A stretch of DNA of 63,420 nt. Origin: an uncultured Chromatiaceae bacterium. GTDB taxonomy: Bacteria; Pseudomonadota; Gammaproteobacteria; DRLM01. Positions within the stretch are counted from its first letter, which is position 1. Each line of letters opens with the position of its first letter. The translations under genes and the position numbers were made by a program. The DNA is taken from assembly GCA_945787555.1 (NCBI GenBank), contig CALZJG010000107.1:1-63420 (forward strand), given 5' to 3'. The notes under the pieces are model-generated. The model saw nothing but the letters and a program-made list of their open reading frames with translations, had not been told where the DNA came from and did not search any database. Shown here piece by piece: positions 9,309-22,227 of the stretch.

Positions 9309-10334
9309 TCACTCCCATTCGAGTATCACTTTGCCGCACAAGCCGCTGTGCAGCACATCAAAGGCGTCACGATAATCCGCTGCCGCATAGCGATGCGTGA
9401 TCACCGGCGTGATGTCCAAGCCGCTACGCAGCAGTTGCGTCATCTTGTACCAGGTCTCGAACATCTCGCGGCCGTAGACGCCTTTGAGATGCAGGCCCTT
9501 GAAAATGACTTGATCCCAATTGAGTGTGGTGGTTGTAGGCAGAAAGCCCAGCAAGGCGACATGGCCGCCGTGATACATATGCTCGATCATAGTCTTGAAA
9601 GCACTGGGCTGACCCGACATTTCCAAGCCCACGTCGAAGCCGTTGGACATATTGAGTTCCGCCACGGCGTCATCCAGTGATGCCTCAGCGACGTTCACCG
9701 CGCGCGTGACGCCCAGCCGCCGCGCCAATTCGAGACGATACTCGTCGACATCGGTCACCACGACATGGCGCGCGCCGATATGACGGCACACCGCCGCGGC
9801 CATTAGGCCGATGGGGCCGGCACCGGTGATGAGCACGTCCTCGCCCACGACATCGAACGACAGCGCGCAGTGCACGGCATTGCCGTAGGGGTCGAGGATG
9901 GCGGCGATGTCGGAGGAGATGTCGGCGTGGATAGGCCACAGATTGGCGGCGGGTAGTTTCAGGTATTCGGCAAAAGCGCCGTCACGCCCACCGCCGATGC
10001 CTATCGCATGGTGGCATAGATGGCGTTTGCCGGCGCGGCAATTGCGACAGATGCCACAGGTGACATGCCCTTCGCCGGAGACGCGATCACCCACCGCATA
10101 ACCCGTCACGCCCGGGCCGATCTCGACGATGTGTCCCACGAACTCATGACCGATGATGCGCGGTGGATGGATGTTGCGTTGCGCCCATTCGTCCCAATTG
10201 ACGATGTGTAGATCTGTGCCGCAAATGCCAGTTTTGCTGACCTTGATCAACACTTCGTTGGTACCCGCGCTCGGCATGGGTACGTCTTCCAGCCAAATAC
10301 CCGGCTCGGCGCGACGCTTGACTAGGGCTTTCAT
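9309..10334 (-). CDS. tdh: L-threonine 3-dehydrogenase
   Basis: A 341-residue zinc-dependent medium-chain dehydrogenase that oxidises L-threonine to 2-amino-3-ketobutyrate with NAD, feeding Kbl. The start at 10334 gives [15 protein letters not shown], the family N-terminus; the frame opens six codons earlier. Visible are the catalytic zinc ligand in GICGTDLHI (Cys38) with [12 protein letters not shown], the structural zinc cysteines in [15 protein letters not shown], and the nucleotide-binding [12 protein letters not shown]. The final segment ends LCGKVILEW, as in Tdh. It is followed after four bases by kbl, so the two form an operon for threonine catabolism to glycine and acetyl-CoA. Confidence 0.93.
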   Translation of the reverse strand: MKALVKRRAEPGIWLEDVPMPSAGTNEVLIKVSKTGICGTDLHIVNWDEWAQRNIHPPRIIGHEFVGHIVEIGPGVTGYAVGDRVSGEGHVTCGICRNCRAGKRHLCHHAIGIGGGRDGAFAEYLKLPAANLWPIHADISSDIAAILDPYGNAVHCALSFDVVGEDVLITGAGPIGLMAAAVCRHIGARHVVVTDVDEYRLELARRLGVTRAVNVAEASLDDAVAELNMSNGFDVGLEMSGQPSAFKTMIEHMYHGGHVALLGFLPTTTTLNWDQVIFKGLHLKGVYGREMFETWYKMTQLLRSGLDITPVITHRYAAADYRDAFDVLHSGLCGKVILEWE

Positions 10335-10440
10335 CGGTCTAGATCCCCGCACTGGGTCCTAAGCCGATTCTAGCCTAATTCTCGCCCTTCGTAAGAAAGC
10401 CCCCTTGATGTGCTGTCAGCACTGGGCCAGCTCCACAGAA

Positions 10441-11124
10441 TCAGGACTTCTTCATTTCCTCCATAAAGGCATCGGCCTCTTTGATCGAGACTTCGATATC
10501 ACGGATCAGCTTACCGACGTTGGATTCGATGGTGCCTAACTCGCCCTGCAATGAGGCGATAGCCTGGGCATTGAGATTGTGTTTGAGAAATAACACCCGA
10601 TCCCTGAAAGTGGCCAACACCGGTTCGATCTTGGACTCGGCGCGCTGCATGGCGGTGATGAGTTGAAGGTACTGGCTGCGTGTGGCCTCGAGCTTTTGGC
10701 CGCTGATGCGGCGCAATTTTTGGTCGGTGTAGAGTTCCAATTCGTCTTCCCATTCTTCGAACAAGGCGTCGGCAACATCTTCGACTTTTTCGATGCGGTC
10801 ACGGATGGCCTCGGCCTTCTCCTCGCTGCGTTCATACTCGTCATTGAGCTTTTCGTATTTATCCTGTAGATCGCCGCCACGGAAATTGAGCACTTCGGTG
10901 AAACGCGCCAAAGCGGATTTGAATTGCTCCTTGCCCTCCTCCTGGGCATTGCGCGCGTCCTCGACGCGATCAACCAAGATATCGCGCTTATGGATGCCGA
11001 TTTTCTCCATGGCGTTGTAATAGGTGCTGGCGCAACCGACCAAGGCGACCATCATCAGCACTAAGGCGCTGCGTATGAGTAACCCGGCCTGGGTTTGAAT
11101 GGGAAGTTTGTTCGTTGCGATCAT
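10441..11124 (-). CDS. DUF2959 family coiled-coil lipoprotein
   Basis: A 227-residue predicted lipoprotein. A signal segment ends in VALVGCAST (Cys31), followed by TYYNAMEKIGIHKRDIL, the typical opening of DUF2959. The rest is almost all charged helix with long coiled-coil stretches (residues about 50-140 and 180-225) and the FRGGDLQDKYEKLNDEY segment. The function of the family is unknown to me; an elongated periplasmic helical protein is the structural inference. It is divergent from the aminotransferase gene and separated by about 100 bases from tdh. Confidence 0.8.
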   Translation of the reverse strand: MIATNKLPIQTQAGLLIRSALVLMMVALVGCASTYYNAMEKIGIHKRDILVDRVEDARNAQEEGKEQFKSALARFTEVLNFRGGDLQDKYEKLNDEYERSEEKAEAIRDRIEKVEDVADALFEEWEDELELYTDQKLRRISGQKLEATRSQYLQLITAMQRAESKIEPVLATFRDRVLFLKHNLNAQAIASLQGELGTIESNVGKLIRDIEVSIKEADAFMEEMKKS

Positions 11125-11310
11125 GTATCAACCTGTGAGTAATGAGCTCATTATCAACTAACAGCCAGCCTTATCCGAACAGGCTCTCATAGAAGAATAA
11201 TCTCATTATTGCACAGCTCTGATAACAGTCCAGCCACAGGTTACAATACTTCACAATTTACGTTACATTCTAGCGTGCCGAAGCCAGACCCAGCTTGCTA
11301 AGAGAATCGA

Positions 11311-12468
11311 ATGAACGACTCGCATACATTCCTGTCCGCACGTTATGCGCATGAGTTTCCTTTAGAGGGAAATCTCGTCTATTTGAATCATGCCGCGGTG
11401 GCGCCCTGGCCCCGTCGCACCACCGAAGCGGTCAAGCATTTCGCCGAGGAAAACGTCACCCGGGGTGCGCGTCAATATTTGCAATGGACGCAAGTGGAAG
11501 CTGCGCTGCGCGAGCAGGCGCGCGCCTTGCTCAATGCGCCCAGCGCCGACGATATCGGCTTATTGAAGAACACCTCGGAAGGACTCTCAGTCATCGCCTA
11601 TGGGTTGCCATGGCAAGCGGGTGACAATGTGGTGATCAGCGACCAGGAGTTCCCATCCAATCGCATTGTGTGGGAGTCGCTACGTGATATGGGCGTGGAA
11701 TGCCGCGTCGCGGCATTGAGCGGCGGCGCGGATCCTGAGCAAACCTTGTTCGATTGCGTCGATACGCGCACACGCTTACTGGCCATCAGCTCGGTGCAAT
11801 ACGCCAGTGGTTTACGTATGGACGTGGCGCGCCTCGGTGAGTATTGCCGCCAGCGTGAGGTGCTGTTTTGTATCGACGCCATCCAAAGTCTGGGCGTCTT
11901 ACCCTTGGATGTACAGGCCCTGCACGCGGATTTCGTGGTCGCCGACGGTCACAAATGGCTGTTGGGCCCCGAGGGCTTGGCGGTGTTTTACTGCCGCGCG
12001 GAACGTCGTGATGAGCTGCGCCTCAACCAGTATGGCTGGCACATGGTGGAACACCTGGGCGATTATGATCGCCATGATTGGCAAATCGCCCGCTCGGCGC
12101 GGCGCTTCGAATGCGGCAGTCCCAATATGGTAGGCATACACGCCCTGCACGCCAGTTTGTCGTTATTACTGGAAGTCGGCGTGTCAAGAATCGCCGGTGC
12201 GGTGTTGGACAATACGGCCTATTTGATCGAACGACTGGCCGCCTTGCCCGATGTGGAACTGCTGTCCCCCGTCGAGCGCGAGCGCCATGCCGGCATCGTC
12301 ACTTTTCAACGCGCAGGCCTGGACAGTGCCGCCTTGTGGCGCCATTTGATGGATCAGGGGATCATTTGCGCCGCGCGCGGCGGCGGGGTGCGGTTCTCTC
12401 CGCATTTCTACACCACGCATGGTCAGATGGATCGTGCCTTGGCGCACCTCAGCGACTGTCGTACCTAG
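11311..12468 (+). CDS. Class V aminotransferase (cysteine desulfurase-like)
   Basis: A 385-residue PLP enzyme of fold type I, class V. It opens with YLNHAAVAPWPRRT, and shows LLKNTSEGLSVIAYGL, the aspartate-bearing FCIDAIQSLGVLPLD and the PLP lysine Lys215 in VVADGHKWLLGPEGLAVFY. This pattern fits the SufS/CsdA-like and kynureninase-like relatives. I see no clear catalytic cysteine loop that would prove desulfurase activity, so the substrate is open; a standalone amine-processing enzyme is equally possible. It stands alone on the plus strand, and its last four bases overlap the 3' end of the convergent tatD gene. Confidence 0.8.
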   Translation: MNDSHTFLSARYAHEFPLEGNLVYLNHAAVAPWPRRTTEAVKHFAEENVTRGARQYLQWTQVEAALREQARALLNAPSADDIGLLKNTSEGLSVIAYGLPWQAGDNVVISDQEFPSNRIVWESLRDMGVECRVAALSGGADPEQTLFDCVDTRTRLLAISSVQYASGLRMDVARLGEYCRQREVLFCIDAIQSLGVLPLDVQALHADFVVADGHKWLLGPEGLAVFYCRAERRDELRLNQYGWHMVEHLGDYDRHDWQIARSARRFECGSPNMVGIHALHASLSLLLEVGVSRIAGAVLDNTAYLIERLAALPDVELLSPVERERHAGIVTFQRAGLDSAALWRHLMDQGIICAARGGGVRFSPHFYTTHGQMDRALAHLSDCRT

Positions 12469-13253
12469 GGCACGGCATGCTTGAACAGGCGGAAGAAATT
12501 GGCCGTGGTGACTTCGGCTATGCTTTCCAATGACTCGGCGCGTAGCTCGGCAATGTGCTGCGCGACATGGCGCACATAGGCGGGCTGATTGCTCTTGCCG
12601 CGATACGGCACCGGCGTGAGGTAAGGGGCATCGGTTTCCACCAGCAGGCGCTCCAGCGGCACGCGCCGGGCGACGTCACGCAAGGCATCGGCATTGCGGA
12701 AAGTGACGATGCCGGAAAAAGAAATGTAGAAGTTCATGGCCAGGGCACGGTCGGCCATCGGCCAATCTTCGGTGAAGCAGTGCATGACGCCGCCAACTTC
12801 CGCCGCGCCCTCTTCTTCCATGAGACGCAAGGTGTCGGCCTTGGCGTCGCGGGTGTGGATGATGAGCGGCTTGTCGCAGCGCTTGGCGGCGCGGATGTGA
12901 CGGCGGAAACGCTCGCGTTGCCACTCCAGCTCACCTTGGCCGTAATGATAATCCAGGCCGGTTTCACCGATGGCGACCACCCGCGCATCATCCGCCAGAT
13001 CAAGCAACTCTTCCACACTGGGGTCATGTGTTTCTTTTTCGTTGGGATGCACGCCGACCGAGGCGTAGACGTTAGGATAGCGATGCGCCAAGGATTTCAC
13101 CGCAGCGACGTTACCCATGTCGATGCACACACACAGCAGGTAACAGACGTCCTGCTCCGCCGCCTGGGCCAGCACGACATCCAGATCACCACCCAGCTTG
13201 GGCAGATCGAGCCGGTCCAGATGACAATGAGAATCGACTAATGACAGTGACAT
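12465..13253 (-). CDS. tatD: TatD-family metal-dependent deoxyribonuclease
   Basis: A TIM-barrel metal-dependent hydrolase of about 262 residues, in the TatD/YcfH group. Metal ligands are visible in order: VDSHCHLD at the N-terminus, VGVHPNE, the glutamate in IGETGLDYHYG, IIHTRDAKAD, MHCFTED and the aspartate in VETDAPYLTPVPYRGK. TatD enzymes remove nucleotides from DNA 3' ends and act in DNA repair or turnover. I start at 13253 (MSLSLVDSHCHLD); upstream in-frame starts up to 13274 are possible. As the last gene of the tmk-holB-pilZ series it matches YcfH placement in many gammaproteobacteria. The tatD symbol is used in the broad family sense. Confidence 0.88.
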   Translation of the reverse strand: MSLSLVDSHCHLDRLDLPKLGGDLDVVLAQAAEQDVCYLLCVCIDMGNVAAVKSLAHRYPNVYASVGVHPNEKETHDPSVEELLDLADDARVVAIGETGLDYHYGQGELEWQRERFRRHIRAAKRCDKPLIIHTRDAKADTLRLMEEEGAAEVGGVMHCFTEDWPMADRALAMNFYISFSGIVTFRNADALRDVARRVPLERLLVETDAPYLTPVPYRGKSNQPAYVRHVAQHIAELRAESLESIAEVTTANFFRLFKHAVP

Positions 13254-13298
13254 GACCATAAGCCAGTGGCGCAACCGCCACGTCGCAGGTTCCGATGC

Positions 13299-13664
13299 TT
13301 ACATAGTGTGAGTGTGGCGATCCGACTTCAGCGCGCCGGCCAAATAGGTTTCGATCTTGTTACGCACCGACGTACCGCTTTGATCTTCGGCGAATTGCAC
13401 ACCGATGCCGGTGACCCGATTGCCTTGGGCGCCCTTGGGCGTGATCCACACCACTTTACCGGAGAACGGGATCTTTTCCTTTTCATCCATCAGGCTAAGC
13501 AGCACAAACACATCGTCGCCGAGCTTGTAGGCCTTCTTGGTGGGAACGAACAAACCGCCGTTCTTGATAAACGGCATGTAGGCTTCGTAAAGCGCGCTTT
13601 TCTCATTGATGGAGACTGACAAGATGCCTTGCCGCCCTGGCGCTTTGCCTCCACTGTCCGACAT
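13299..13664 (-). CDS. pilZ: PilZ domain protein (type IV pilus biogenesis PilZ-like)
   Basis: A 121-residue single-domain PilZ protein. It has ILSVSINEKSALYEAYMPF, the beta strand FVPTKKAYKLGDDVFVLLSL, GKVVWITPKGAQGNRVTGIG and VQFAEDQSGTSVRNKIE. It sits between holB and tatD, exactly where the founding PilZ gene lies in Pseudomonas and Xanthomonas. Orthologues at this position lack the RxxxR cyclic-di-GMP motif, and none is visible before this PilZ core either, so direct nucleotide binding is doubtful. The expected role is assembly of type IV pili through partners PilB and FimX. No pilus genes are in the window. The stop of holB is 12 bases before its start. Confidence 0.88.
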   Translation of the reverse strand: MSDSGGKAPGRQGILSVSINEKSALYEAYMPFIKNGGLFVPTKKAYKLGDDVFVLLSLMDEKEKIPFSGKVVWITPKGAQGNRVTGIGVQFAEDQSGTSVRNKIETYLAGALKSDRHTHTM

Positions 13665-13676
13665 CCCCGTACCTCG

Positions 13677-16360
<2,684 letters not shown>

Positions 16361-16368
<8 letters not shown>

Positions 16369-17227
16369 TGCTGCTATCCGCACTATCCGCCATTTCTTGT
16401 CTCTGGACCGCCATCAGCCCGGTGCGCAGCGCCGAGGTCAGAGGACCGACAGCATACGTCATCTGTGCCAAACGGCGTACCGGCCACAGACCCGCGACAC
16501 TATTGCTTACAAATATTTCATCCGCCAGGCGCAAGCACTCGAGAGAAAGATCGCCTATCTCCACGGCGATACCCTGCTGCACCGCTGACTCTAAAATCAG
16601 CCCTCGCATGATACCCGCCACGCCGCACTCGTCCAGTCTCGGTGTGAGCAGGCGTCCCTCGCGCACCAGGAACAGATTACTCATGGTACCGGCGATGACG
16701 CGCTCGCGCTGATCCAACATCAGGCCTTCGGCTATCGCGGGATCGTCCCACTCGGCCCGCGCCAGCACTTGCTCGAGGCGATTGAGATGTTTCATCCCAG
16801 CCAGCGCCGGGTTGCAGCCCAGGCGCGTGCGACACACCCGCAAGGCGATACCCTCCTCTGCGTAAGCGGCAGGGTAGTCGGGCCAGGGGTAGACCGCAAC
16901 GATGCGCGTAGGTGCGCTGTGTTGTGCCCGGATCGGCGGTCGATAACCCCTGCCACCTGCGCCGCGCGTGACGATGATCTTCAACACGGCGCGTGCGTGC
17001 TCGCGACACAGTGCCCGCGCTTCATCGTACAAAATCGAGGGGTCCGGCATGGCGATTCCCAAACGCGCGCAACCCTCCCGCAAGCGCGTCACATGGCGTT
17101 GCCACAGCCGTGGTTGACCATCGAGCACGGCTAGGGTTTCGAACAAGCCGTCGCCGTAATGCAGGCCGCGATCCGCGACCGCCACCTGATCCACGCCGCT
17201 TCCGTTGACCAGGACGTCGCGCCTCAT
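16361..17227 (-). CDS. pabC: 4-amino-4-deoxychorismate lyase
   Basis: A 288-residue class IV PLP aminotransferase-fold lyase that converts aminodeoxychorismate to 4-aminobenzoate and pyruvate for folate synthesis. GLHYGDGLFETLAVLDGQPR lies near the N-terminus, the PLP lysine region is LAGMKHLNRLEQVLARAEWD, and GTMSNLFLVREGRLLTP with GIMRGLILESA follows. The open frame extends back to 17641 but the extra codons lie inside pabB and are not family-like. The ATG at 17227 overlaps the pabB stop (ATGA). A branched-chain or D-amino-acid aminotransferase is the alternative by fold, but the pabB neighbour settles the role. Confidence 0.9.
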
Positions 17228-18618
17228 GTCTGCTCGCTCAAGGCCAACAACAAGCCATGCGCCTTGGCGCGGGTTTCCGCCAACTCCGCCTCGGCTTGCG
17301 AATCGGCCACGATGCCCGCGCCAGCGCGCAGCGTGATATTTACACCGTCGCTCACCATGGTGCGAATCAAGATATTCAGATCCATATCGCCGTTGCGGTT
17401 GAGATAGCCCATGCTGCCGGTATAGGCGCCGCGATGAGTCTGTTCCAGCTCGGCGATGATTTCCATGCAACGCACCTTGGGACAGCCGGTGATGGTGCCG
17501 CCCGGAAACACCGCGCGTATCACCTGGCCCGGCGTAACTTCGGGACGCAATTGGCCCCGCACATTGGAGACGATGTGATGGACATGGGCGTAGGACTCCA
17601 ACACCATCAATTCGTCGACGGTCACCGTGCCCGGCACGCACACTCGTCCCAAGTCGTTGCGTTCCAAATCGATGAGCATGACATGCTCGGCACGCTCCTT
17701 GGGATGGGCCAGTAATTCGCGCGAATAGTCCACGTCGCGTTGTGTTTCGTCACTGCGCGGCCGCGTCCCGGCGATGGGACGGGTTTCCGCCACCCCGGCG
17801 CAAACCCGCACCAAGCGTTCCGGCGACGAACTAATGATGGCCTTGTCGTGGTGACGCACGAGTCCGGCGAAGGGCGCGGGATTATGCCGACACAAGCGCG
17901 CATATAAATCGACTGCGGAATGAGGCGCGGCACAGTGCGCCCGCCACGCCCGCGACAGATTGACTTGGAAGACATCGCCCTCGACGATATAACGCTGGAC
18001 GCGCGGTACGCCATCGAGGTAGCGCTCGGGGGCGTCTTCTTCCACACTCATCACCGGTAGGACAGTGCGGGGCATGTCTGCCGGCGGGGCATGCAGATCC
18101 GTAACCATGTGTTCCAATAACACTTGATTTTCCGCCACCAACCACAAGCTGTCATCGGTATGATCACGGATCACCGCGGCAGGAATCCGCGTCGCGAAGG
18201 CAGTCGGCAAGCTGGGATCACAGGCCCTGAATTGGAGTCGTGGCTCGATCTGCGTTGCCAATTCATAGCCCAGATACAAGAACCAACCGCCTTGAAACGG
18301 GAGCGCCGCATCACCGCGGGCCGGTGTCGTTTCTTGCGCCCACCACGCATCCAAGGCATGAAGGAAATCCGTGGATTCCAACTTGCAATCGCGGCGCGTC
18401 AGGGTGTGTAAGCCGTCGAGCTGGAGGGTTTCGCCTGGAAAGGCGAACAGAATGTCGTAACGCGCTTGCGGCGTGCCATGAGCGACGCTCTGCAACAGAA
18501 AGGGATAACGTGCCGACTGCGCGGCATGCAGCGCGAGCAGATCGATGTTGCCATCAATACGCCGAATGGTAAGTCCACTCGGCCTGTCACAGTGCGAGTT
18601 CAGGGCCGGCGTGGCCAT
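17224..18618 (-). CDS. pabB: Aminodeoxychorismate synthase component I
   Basis: A 464-residue chorismate-binding enzyme that aminates chorismate to 4-amino-4-deoxychorismate with ammonia from a PabA partner, which is not in the window. Motifs in the C-terminal half are PERYLDGVPRVQRYIVEGDV, FQVNLSRAWR, ISSSPERLVRV, the PIAGTRPRSDETQ loop, LIDLERNDLGRVC, and FPGGTITGCPKVRCMEII. The N-terminal half is the usual less conserved domain. Anthranilate synthase shares this fold; the direct overlap with pabC and the position after fabF favour PabB. The start at 18618 leaves 36 bases after fabF. Confidence 0.9.
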   Translation of the reverse strand: MATPALNSHCDRPSGLTIRRIDGNIDLLALHAAQSARYPFLLQSVAHGTPQARYDILFAFPGETLQLDGLHTLTRRDCKLESTDFLHALDAWWAQETTPARGDAALPFQGGWFLYLGYELATQIEPRLQFRACDPSLPTAFATRIPAAVIRDHTDDSLWLVAENQVLLEHMVTDLHAPPADMPRTVLPVMSVEEDAPERYLDGVPRVQRYIVEGDVFQVNLSRAWRAHCAAPHSAVDLYARLCRHNPAPFAGLVRHHDKAIISSSPERLVRVCAGVAETRPIAGTRPRSDETQRDVDYSRELLAHPKERAEHVMLIDLERNDLGRVCVPGTVTVDELMVLESYAHVHHIVSNVRGQLRPEVTPGQVIRAVFPGGTITGCPKVRCMEIIAELEQTHRGAYTGSMGYLNRNGDMDLNILIRTMVSDGVNITLRAGAGIVADSQAEAELAETRAKAHGLLLALSEQT

Positions 18619-18654
18619 GTAGTGGCTGGATGCGCCCGGGAGCGCATCGCGTGC

Positions 18655-19917
18655 TTAATCCAGCTTGCGAAACACCAACGAACCATTGGTGCCGCCGAAG
18701 CCGAAAGAGTTGGACAATACGACATCGATACGCATCGCGCGTGATTCATTGGGGACACAATCCAAATCACACTCGGGGTCGGGAGTGACCTGATTGATGG
18801 TCGGCGGCGCCACTTGATCACGGATCGCCAGCACGCAGAACACCGCCTCGATGCCGCCTGCCGCGCCCAGCAGATGGCCGGTCATGGATTTGGTGGAGCT
18901 CATCGCTAGTTTGCGTGCATGATCACCGAATGCGGTCTTCACGGCCTTGGTTTCGGCCACGTCACCAGCCGGCGTGGAGGTGCCGTGAGCGTTGACATAA
19001 TCAACTTTGTCGACACTCATTTTGGCGTCGCGCAAGGCATTGACCATGCATCGCTTGGCCCCGTCGCCCCCTTCGGAAGGTTGGGTCATGTGATAGGCGT
19101 CGGCGCTCATGCCGAAGCCGACCAATTCGCAATAAATCTTGGCGCCACGCCGTTTGGCGTATTCGTATTCTTCCAGCACCACCACGCCGGCACCATCACT
19201 GATGACGAAGCCATCACGGTCTTGATCGAAAGGACGGCTGGCGGTGGACGGATCGTCGTTACGCGTGGACAGTGCGCGCGCCGCAGCAAAGCCGCCCAAG
19301 CCGCTGGGCGAGGTGGCCATTTCGGCGCCGCCGGCGATCATCACATCCGCATCACCGTATTTGATGATTCGCCCCGCTTCACCGATGCTGTGAGTGCCCG
19401 TGGTGCAGGCGGTGACGAAGGCCAGATTGGGGCCCTTCATGCCGTACATGATGGACAAATTGCCCGAGATCATATTGATGATGTTGCTCGGAATAAAGAA
19501 CGGCGAAATCTTGCGCGGGCCACCATCGAGTATGGATTTGTAGCCTTTTTCGATGCCCGGCAATCCGCCTATCCCCGAGCCGATGGCCACACCGATACGT
19601 TCGGCATTCTCTTCCGTGACTTCGAGATCGGCGTCCTTGATCGCTTCCATACCGGCAGCGAGGCCGTAGTGGATGAACGGATCCATGCGCCGCGCATCTT
19701 TGGCGGAGATATAGTTGGTGACATCGAAACCCCATACCGAGCCGCCGATGCGCGAGGCATAGTCGGACACATCGAAGTGCTCGAGGTGGCGGATGCCGCT
19801 CTTGCCGGCAAGTATGTTGGACCAGGACTCGGGAACGGTCAGGCCTACCGGACCCACCATCCCCAAACCGGTCACCACAACGCGACGTTCAGTACCCACG
19901 GTAATGCTAGGCTCCAT
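18655..19917 (-). CDS. fabF: 3-oxoacyl-ACP synthase II
   Basis: A 420-residue condensing enzyme that elongates acyl-ACP with malonyl-ACP. The nucleophile is Cys171 in [17 protein letters not shown]; the two histidines are in [17 protein letters not shown] and [12 protein letters not shown], and the C-terminal [11 protein letters not shown] glycine motif is present. FabF controls the temperature-dependent elongation step to cis-vaccenate in relatives. It follows acpP on the same strand and precedes pabB, the canonical order. A short N-terminal extension ([10 protein letters not shown]) precedes the family start [11 protein letters not shown]. Confidence 0.94.
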   Translation of the reverse strand: MEPSITVGTERRVVVTGLGMVGPVGLTVPESWSNILAGKSGIRHLEHFDVSDYASRIGGSVWGFDVTNYISAKDARRMDPFIHYGLAAGMEAIKDADLEVTEENAERIGVAIGSGIGGLPGIEKGYKSILDGGPRKISPFFIPSNIINMISGNLSIMYGMKGPNLAFVTACTTGTHSIGEAGRIIKYGDADVMIAGGAEMATSPSGLGGFAAARALSTRNDDPSTASRPFDQDRDGFVISDGAGVVVLEEYEYAKRRGAKIYCELVGFGMSADAYHMTQPSEGGDGAKRCMVNALRDAKMSVDKVDYVNAHGTSTPAGDVAETKAVKTAFGDHARKLAMSSTKSMTGHLLGAAGGIEAVFCVLAIRDQVAPPTINQVTPDPECDLDCVPNESRAMRIDVVLSNSFGFGGTNGSLVFRKLD

Positions 19918-20046
19918 TCAAAGCTGAAAATCTATCGGATGACAAAAACATTCGAGCACGCACCTAGGCGGTAACGTCCGTCCAACAAAGAGCGCCGCTC
20001 ACGCGAATTCGCGCCTGGCTACACGGCCCTCTTGCTGGAAATCGGA

Positions 20047-20283
20047 TTAACCCTGGCGGGAGTTGACGTAGTCAATGGCTTGCTGGACGGTGGTGATCTT
20101 TTCGGCTTCCTCGTCGGGGATTTCGCACTCGAATTCTTCTTCCAAGGCCATCACCAGTTCGACGGTATCCAGCGAATCAGCGCCCAAGTCGTCAACGAAG
20201 GAAGATTCGTTGCTGACTTCTTCCTCTTTGACCCCCAATTGCTCGATAACAATTTTCTTGACGCGCTCTTCAACAGTGCTCAT
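20047..20283 (-). CDS. acpP: Acyl carrier protein
   Basis: A 78-residue acidic carrier protein. Ser37 in [18 protein letters not shown] is the attachment point for 4'-phosphopantetheine, and [14 protein letters not shown] is the usual third helix. It shuttles the growing chain between FabD, FabH, FabG, FabF and PlsX encoded around it. A strong ribosome site GGAGGAAC lies before the ATG. A separate promoter can be proposed upstream, in keeping with the large amounts of ACP that cells need. Confidence 0.96.
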   Translation of the reverse strand: MSTVEERVKKIVIEQLGVKEEEVSNESSFVDDLGADSLDTVELVMALEEEFECEIPDEEAEKITTVQQAIDYVNSRQG

Positions 20284-20329
20284 GACTAACAGTTCCTCCG
20301 GAAATGAAGCAGGTTTGACTGCGGACGGT

Positions 20330-20359
20330 ATTGTATTGGAAACCCTCCGCCGATGCCAT
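20330..20359 (-). promoter_or_regulatory. Candidate sigma-70 promoter of acpP
   Basis: On the minus strand ATGGCA (20359-20354, 4 of 6 to TTGACA) is followed after 18 bases by TACAAT (20335-20330, 5 of 6 to TATAAT). Transcription would start near 20322 and leave a leader of about 40 bases with the GGAGG site. The 150-base fabG-acpP gap is the widest inside this operon, which fits an internal promoter. Confidence 0.45.
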
Positions 20360-20436
20360 AAAAAAGCTCACTTACCAAGCTCATCTAGAGAGTGTTGGTA
20401 AACCATTAAAAACCAGTATTTTTCTCGACTTCACAC

Positions 20437-21180
20437 TCAGCCCATGTACATGCCACCATTGACGTGTAGGGTTTGACCGGTGATATAGCCGGCCTGCGGT
20501 GAAGCCAGAAAAGTCACACTCGCGGCGATGTCTTCCACGGCGCCGAGACGTTGCAAGGGAATCTGCTGTGACAAAGCGGCTCTTTGGTCATCACCCAAGG
20601 CGCGCGTCATGTCGGTATCGATGAAACCGGGCGCCACAGTATTGACGGTGATGTTGCGCGAGGCCACTTCGCGCGCCAGTGCCCGCGTGAACCCCATGAT
20701 GCCCGCTTTGGCCGCCGCGTAATTGGTTTGACCCGGATTACCGGTAGCGCCGACGATGGAGGCGATGCTGATGATGCGTCCGCGCCGCGCTTTCATCATG
20801 CCGCGTAAACAGGCTTTGGACAGACGATATACGGAAGTCAGGTTGGTATCGAGGATGTCCAGCCACTCCTCGTCTTTCATGCGCATAAGCAGATTGTCGC
20901 GTGTGATGCCGGCGTTGTTGACCAATATGGTGGGCACGCCCTGCTCTTTATTAATGCGTTCAATCAGCGCCTCTATCGCGGCAGCGTCGGTCACGTTCAA
21001 TACCGCACCCATGCCCCGCACATCGTGTTCCTTGAGATAGGTGCTGATCTGCTCCGCGCCCGACGCCGAGGTGGCGGTGCCGACGACGGTTGCGCCCGCT
21101 TGGCCCAAGCCGAGTGCGATGGCCCGACCGATCCCACGCGTCGCGCCCGTGACCAGTGCGATATCGTTATCCAATGTCAT
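20437..21180 (-). CDS. fabG: 3-oxoacyl-ACP reductase
   Basis: A 247-residue short-chain dehydrogenase that reduces 3-oxoacyl-ACP with NADPH. The cofactor motif TGATRGIGRAIALGLGQAGA is at the N-terminus, NNAGITRD follows, and the catalytic serine and Tyr-Lys pair lie in SIASIVGATGNPGQTNYAAA followed by KAG. The C-terminus YITGQTLHVNGGMYMG is the FabG signature. It lies between fabD (18-base gap) and acpP, so the housekeeping assignment is secure. Confidence 0.95.
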   Translation of the reverse strand: MTLDNDIALVTGATRGIGRAIALGLGQAGATVVGTATSASGAEQISTYLKEHDVRGMGAVLNVTDAAAIEALIERINKEQGVPTILVNNAGITRDNLLMRMKDEEWLDILDTNLTSVYRLSKACLRGMMKARRGRIISIASIVGATGNPGQTNYAAAKAGIMGFTRALAREVASRNITVNTVAPGFIDTDMTRALGDDQRAALSQQIPLQRLGAVEDIAASVTFLASPQAGYITGQTLHVNGGMYMG

Positions 21181-21198
21181 CGTTCTCTCCTCCCTAGC

Positions 21199-22131
21199 TC
21201 AGCCCAGCGCTTGCACGGCGGCATCCAAACTGGCCGGATCGTACACCGGCCACATGCCCATGTCTTTGGCGATGCGTTTATTGAGCCCCGCAAGCACTTT
21301 GCCGGGACCGCATTCGACTAGCGAACTCACGCCGTTCGCAGCGAGAGTTTGCACGATTTCCACCCATCGCACGGGGCTATGCAATTGTTTCACCAATGCA
21401 GCGCGGATAGCGTCGGCTTGATCAGAGCTGGTCACATCCACATTGTTGATAACGGGAATGGACGGTGTTTGAATGGCGACATCTTGCAGCGTCTCGGCTA
21501 AACGCTGCGCGGCGGGCAACATAAGTTGGCAATGTGATGGCACGCTCACCGGCAACAATACGGCCCGTTTCGCACCAGCCTGTTTGCAGGCCTCCAGCGC
21601 CCGTTGCACCGCCTCGACGTTGCCGGCGATCACCACTTGTCCCGGCGAATTGAAATTCACCGCCGACACCACCTGACCTTGCGCGGCGGATGCACACGCG
21701 CCGATCACCTGCGCATCGTCCAATCCCAAAATGGCGGCCATGGCACCCTGCCCCGCTGGGACGGCCTCTTGCATGTAGCGGCCCCGTTGGGCCACTAGAC
21801 GCGCGCCGTCCGCCAACGTCATGGCCTCCGCGCATACCAGGGCGGTGTATTCACCAAGACTGTGGCCGGCTAAATAGTCGGGGCGCGTACCGCGACGTTC
21901 CTGCCACACGCGCCACACCGCCACGCCGGCGGCAAGCATCGCAGGCTGGGTCTTGTCGGTCTGATTGAGCGCCTCGGCCGGGCCTTGCTGCACCAACTGC
22001 CAGAGGTCGTAGCCCAAAGCCGCGGAGGCTTCGCCAAAGGTGGCCGCGACAACGGGATAAGCGCCGGCCAATTCGGCCAACATGCCCACGGCTTGCGAAC
22101 CTTGACCGGGAAAAACGAATGCGAGTGACAT
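21199..22131 (-). CDS. fabD: Malonyl-CoA:ACP transacylase
   Basis: A 310-residue acyltransferase that moves malonyl from CoA to ACP. FVFPGQGSQAVGML starts the protein, the catalytic Ser91 sits in LAGHSLGEYTALVCA, the arginine in QRGRYMQEAVPAGQGAM, and the histidine in PVSVPSHCQLM. Length and order are standard. A 96-base gap separates it from fabH and 18 bases from fabG. Confidence 0.94.
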   Translation of the reverse strand: MSLAFVFPGQGSQAVGMLAELAGAYPVVAATFGEASAALGYDLWQLVQQGPAEALNQTDKTQPAMLAAGVAVWRVWQERRGTRPDYLAGHSLGEYTALVCAEAMTLADGARLVAQRGRYMQEAVPAGQGAMAAILGLDDAQVIGACASAAQGQVVSAVNFNSPGQVVIAGNVEAVQRALEACKQAGAKRAVLLPVSVPSHCQLMLPAAQRLAETLQDVAIQTPSIPVINNVDVTSSDQADAIRAALVKQLHSPVRWVEIVQTLAANGVSSLVECGPGKVLAGLNKRIAKDMGMWPVYDPASLDAAVQALG

Positions 22132-22227
22132 GAGGCGTTCAATCCTTGGATAAATGATCTAGCTAGTCGGCGGCTCGACCTGGATGCGGTGCCAGTAGCA
22201 AACCTAATAGCACATCTGGCAGCGAAT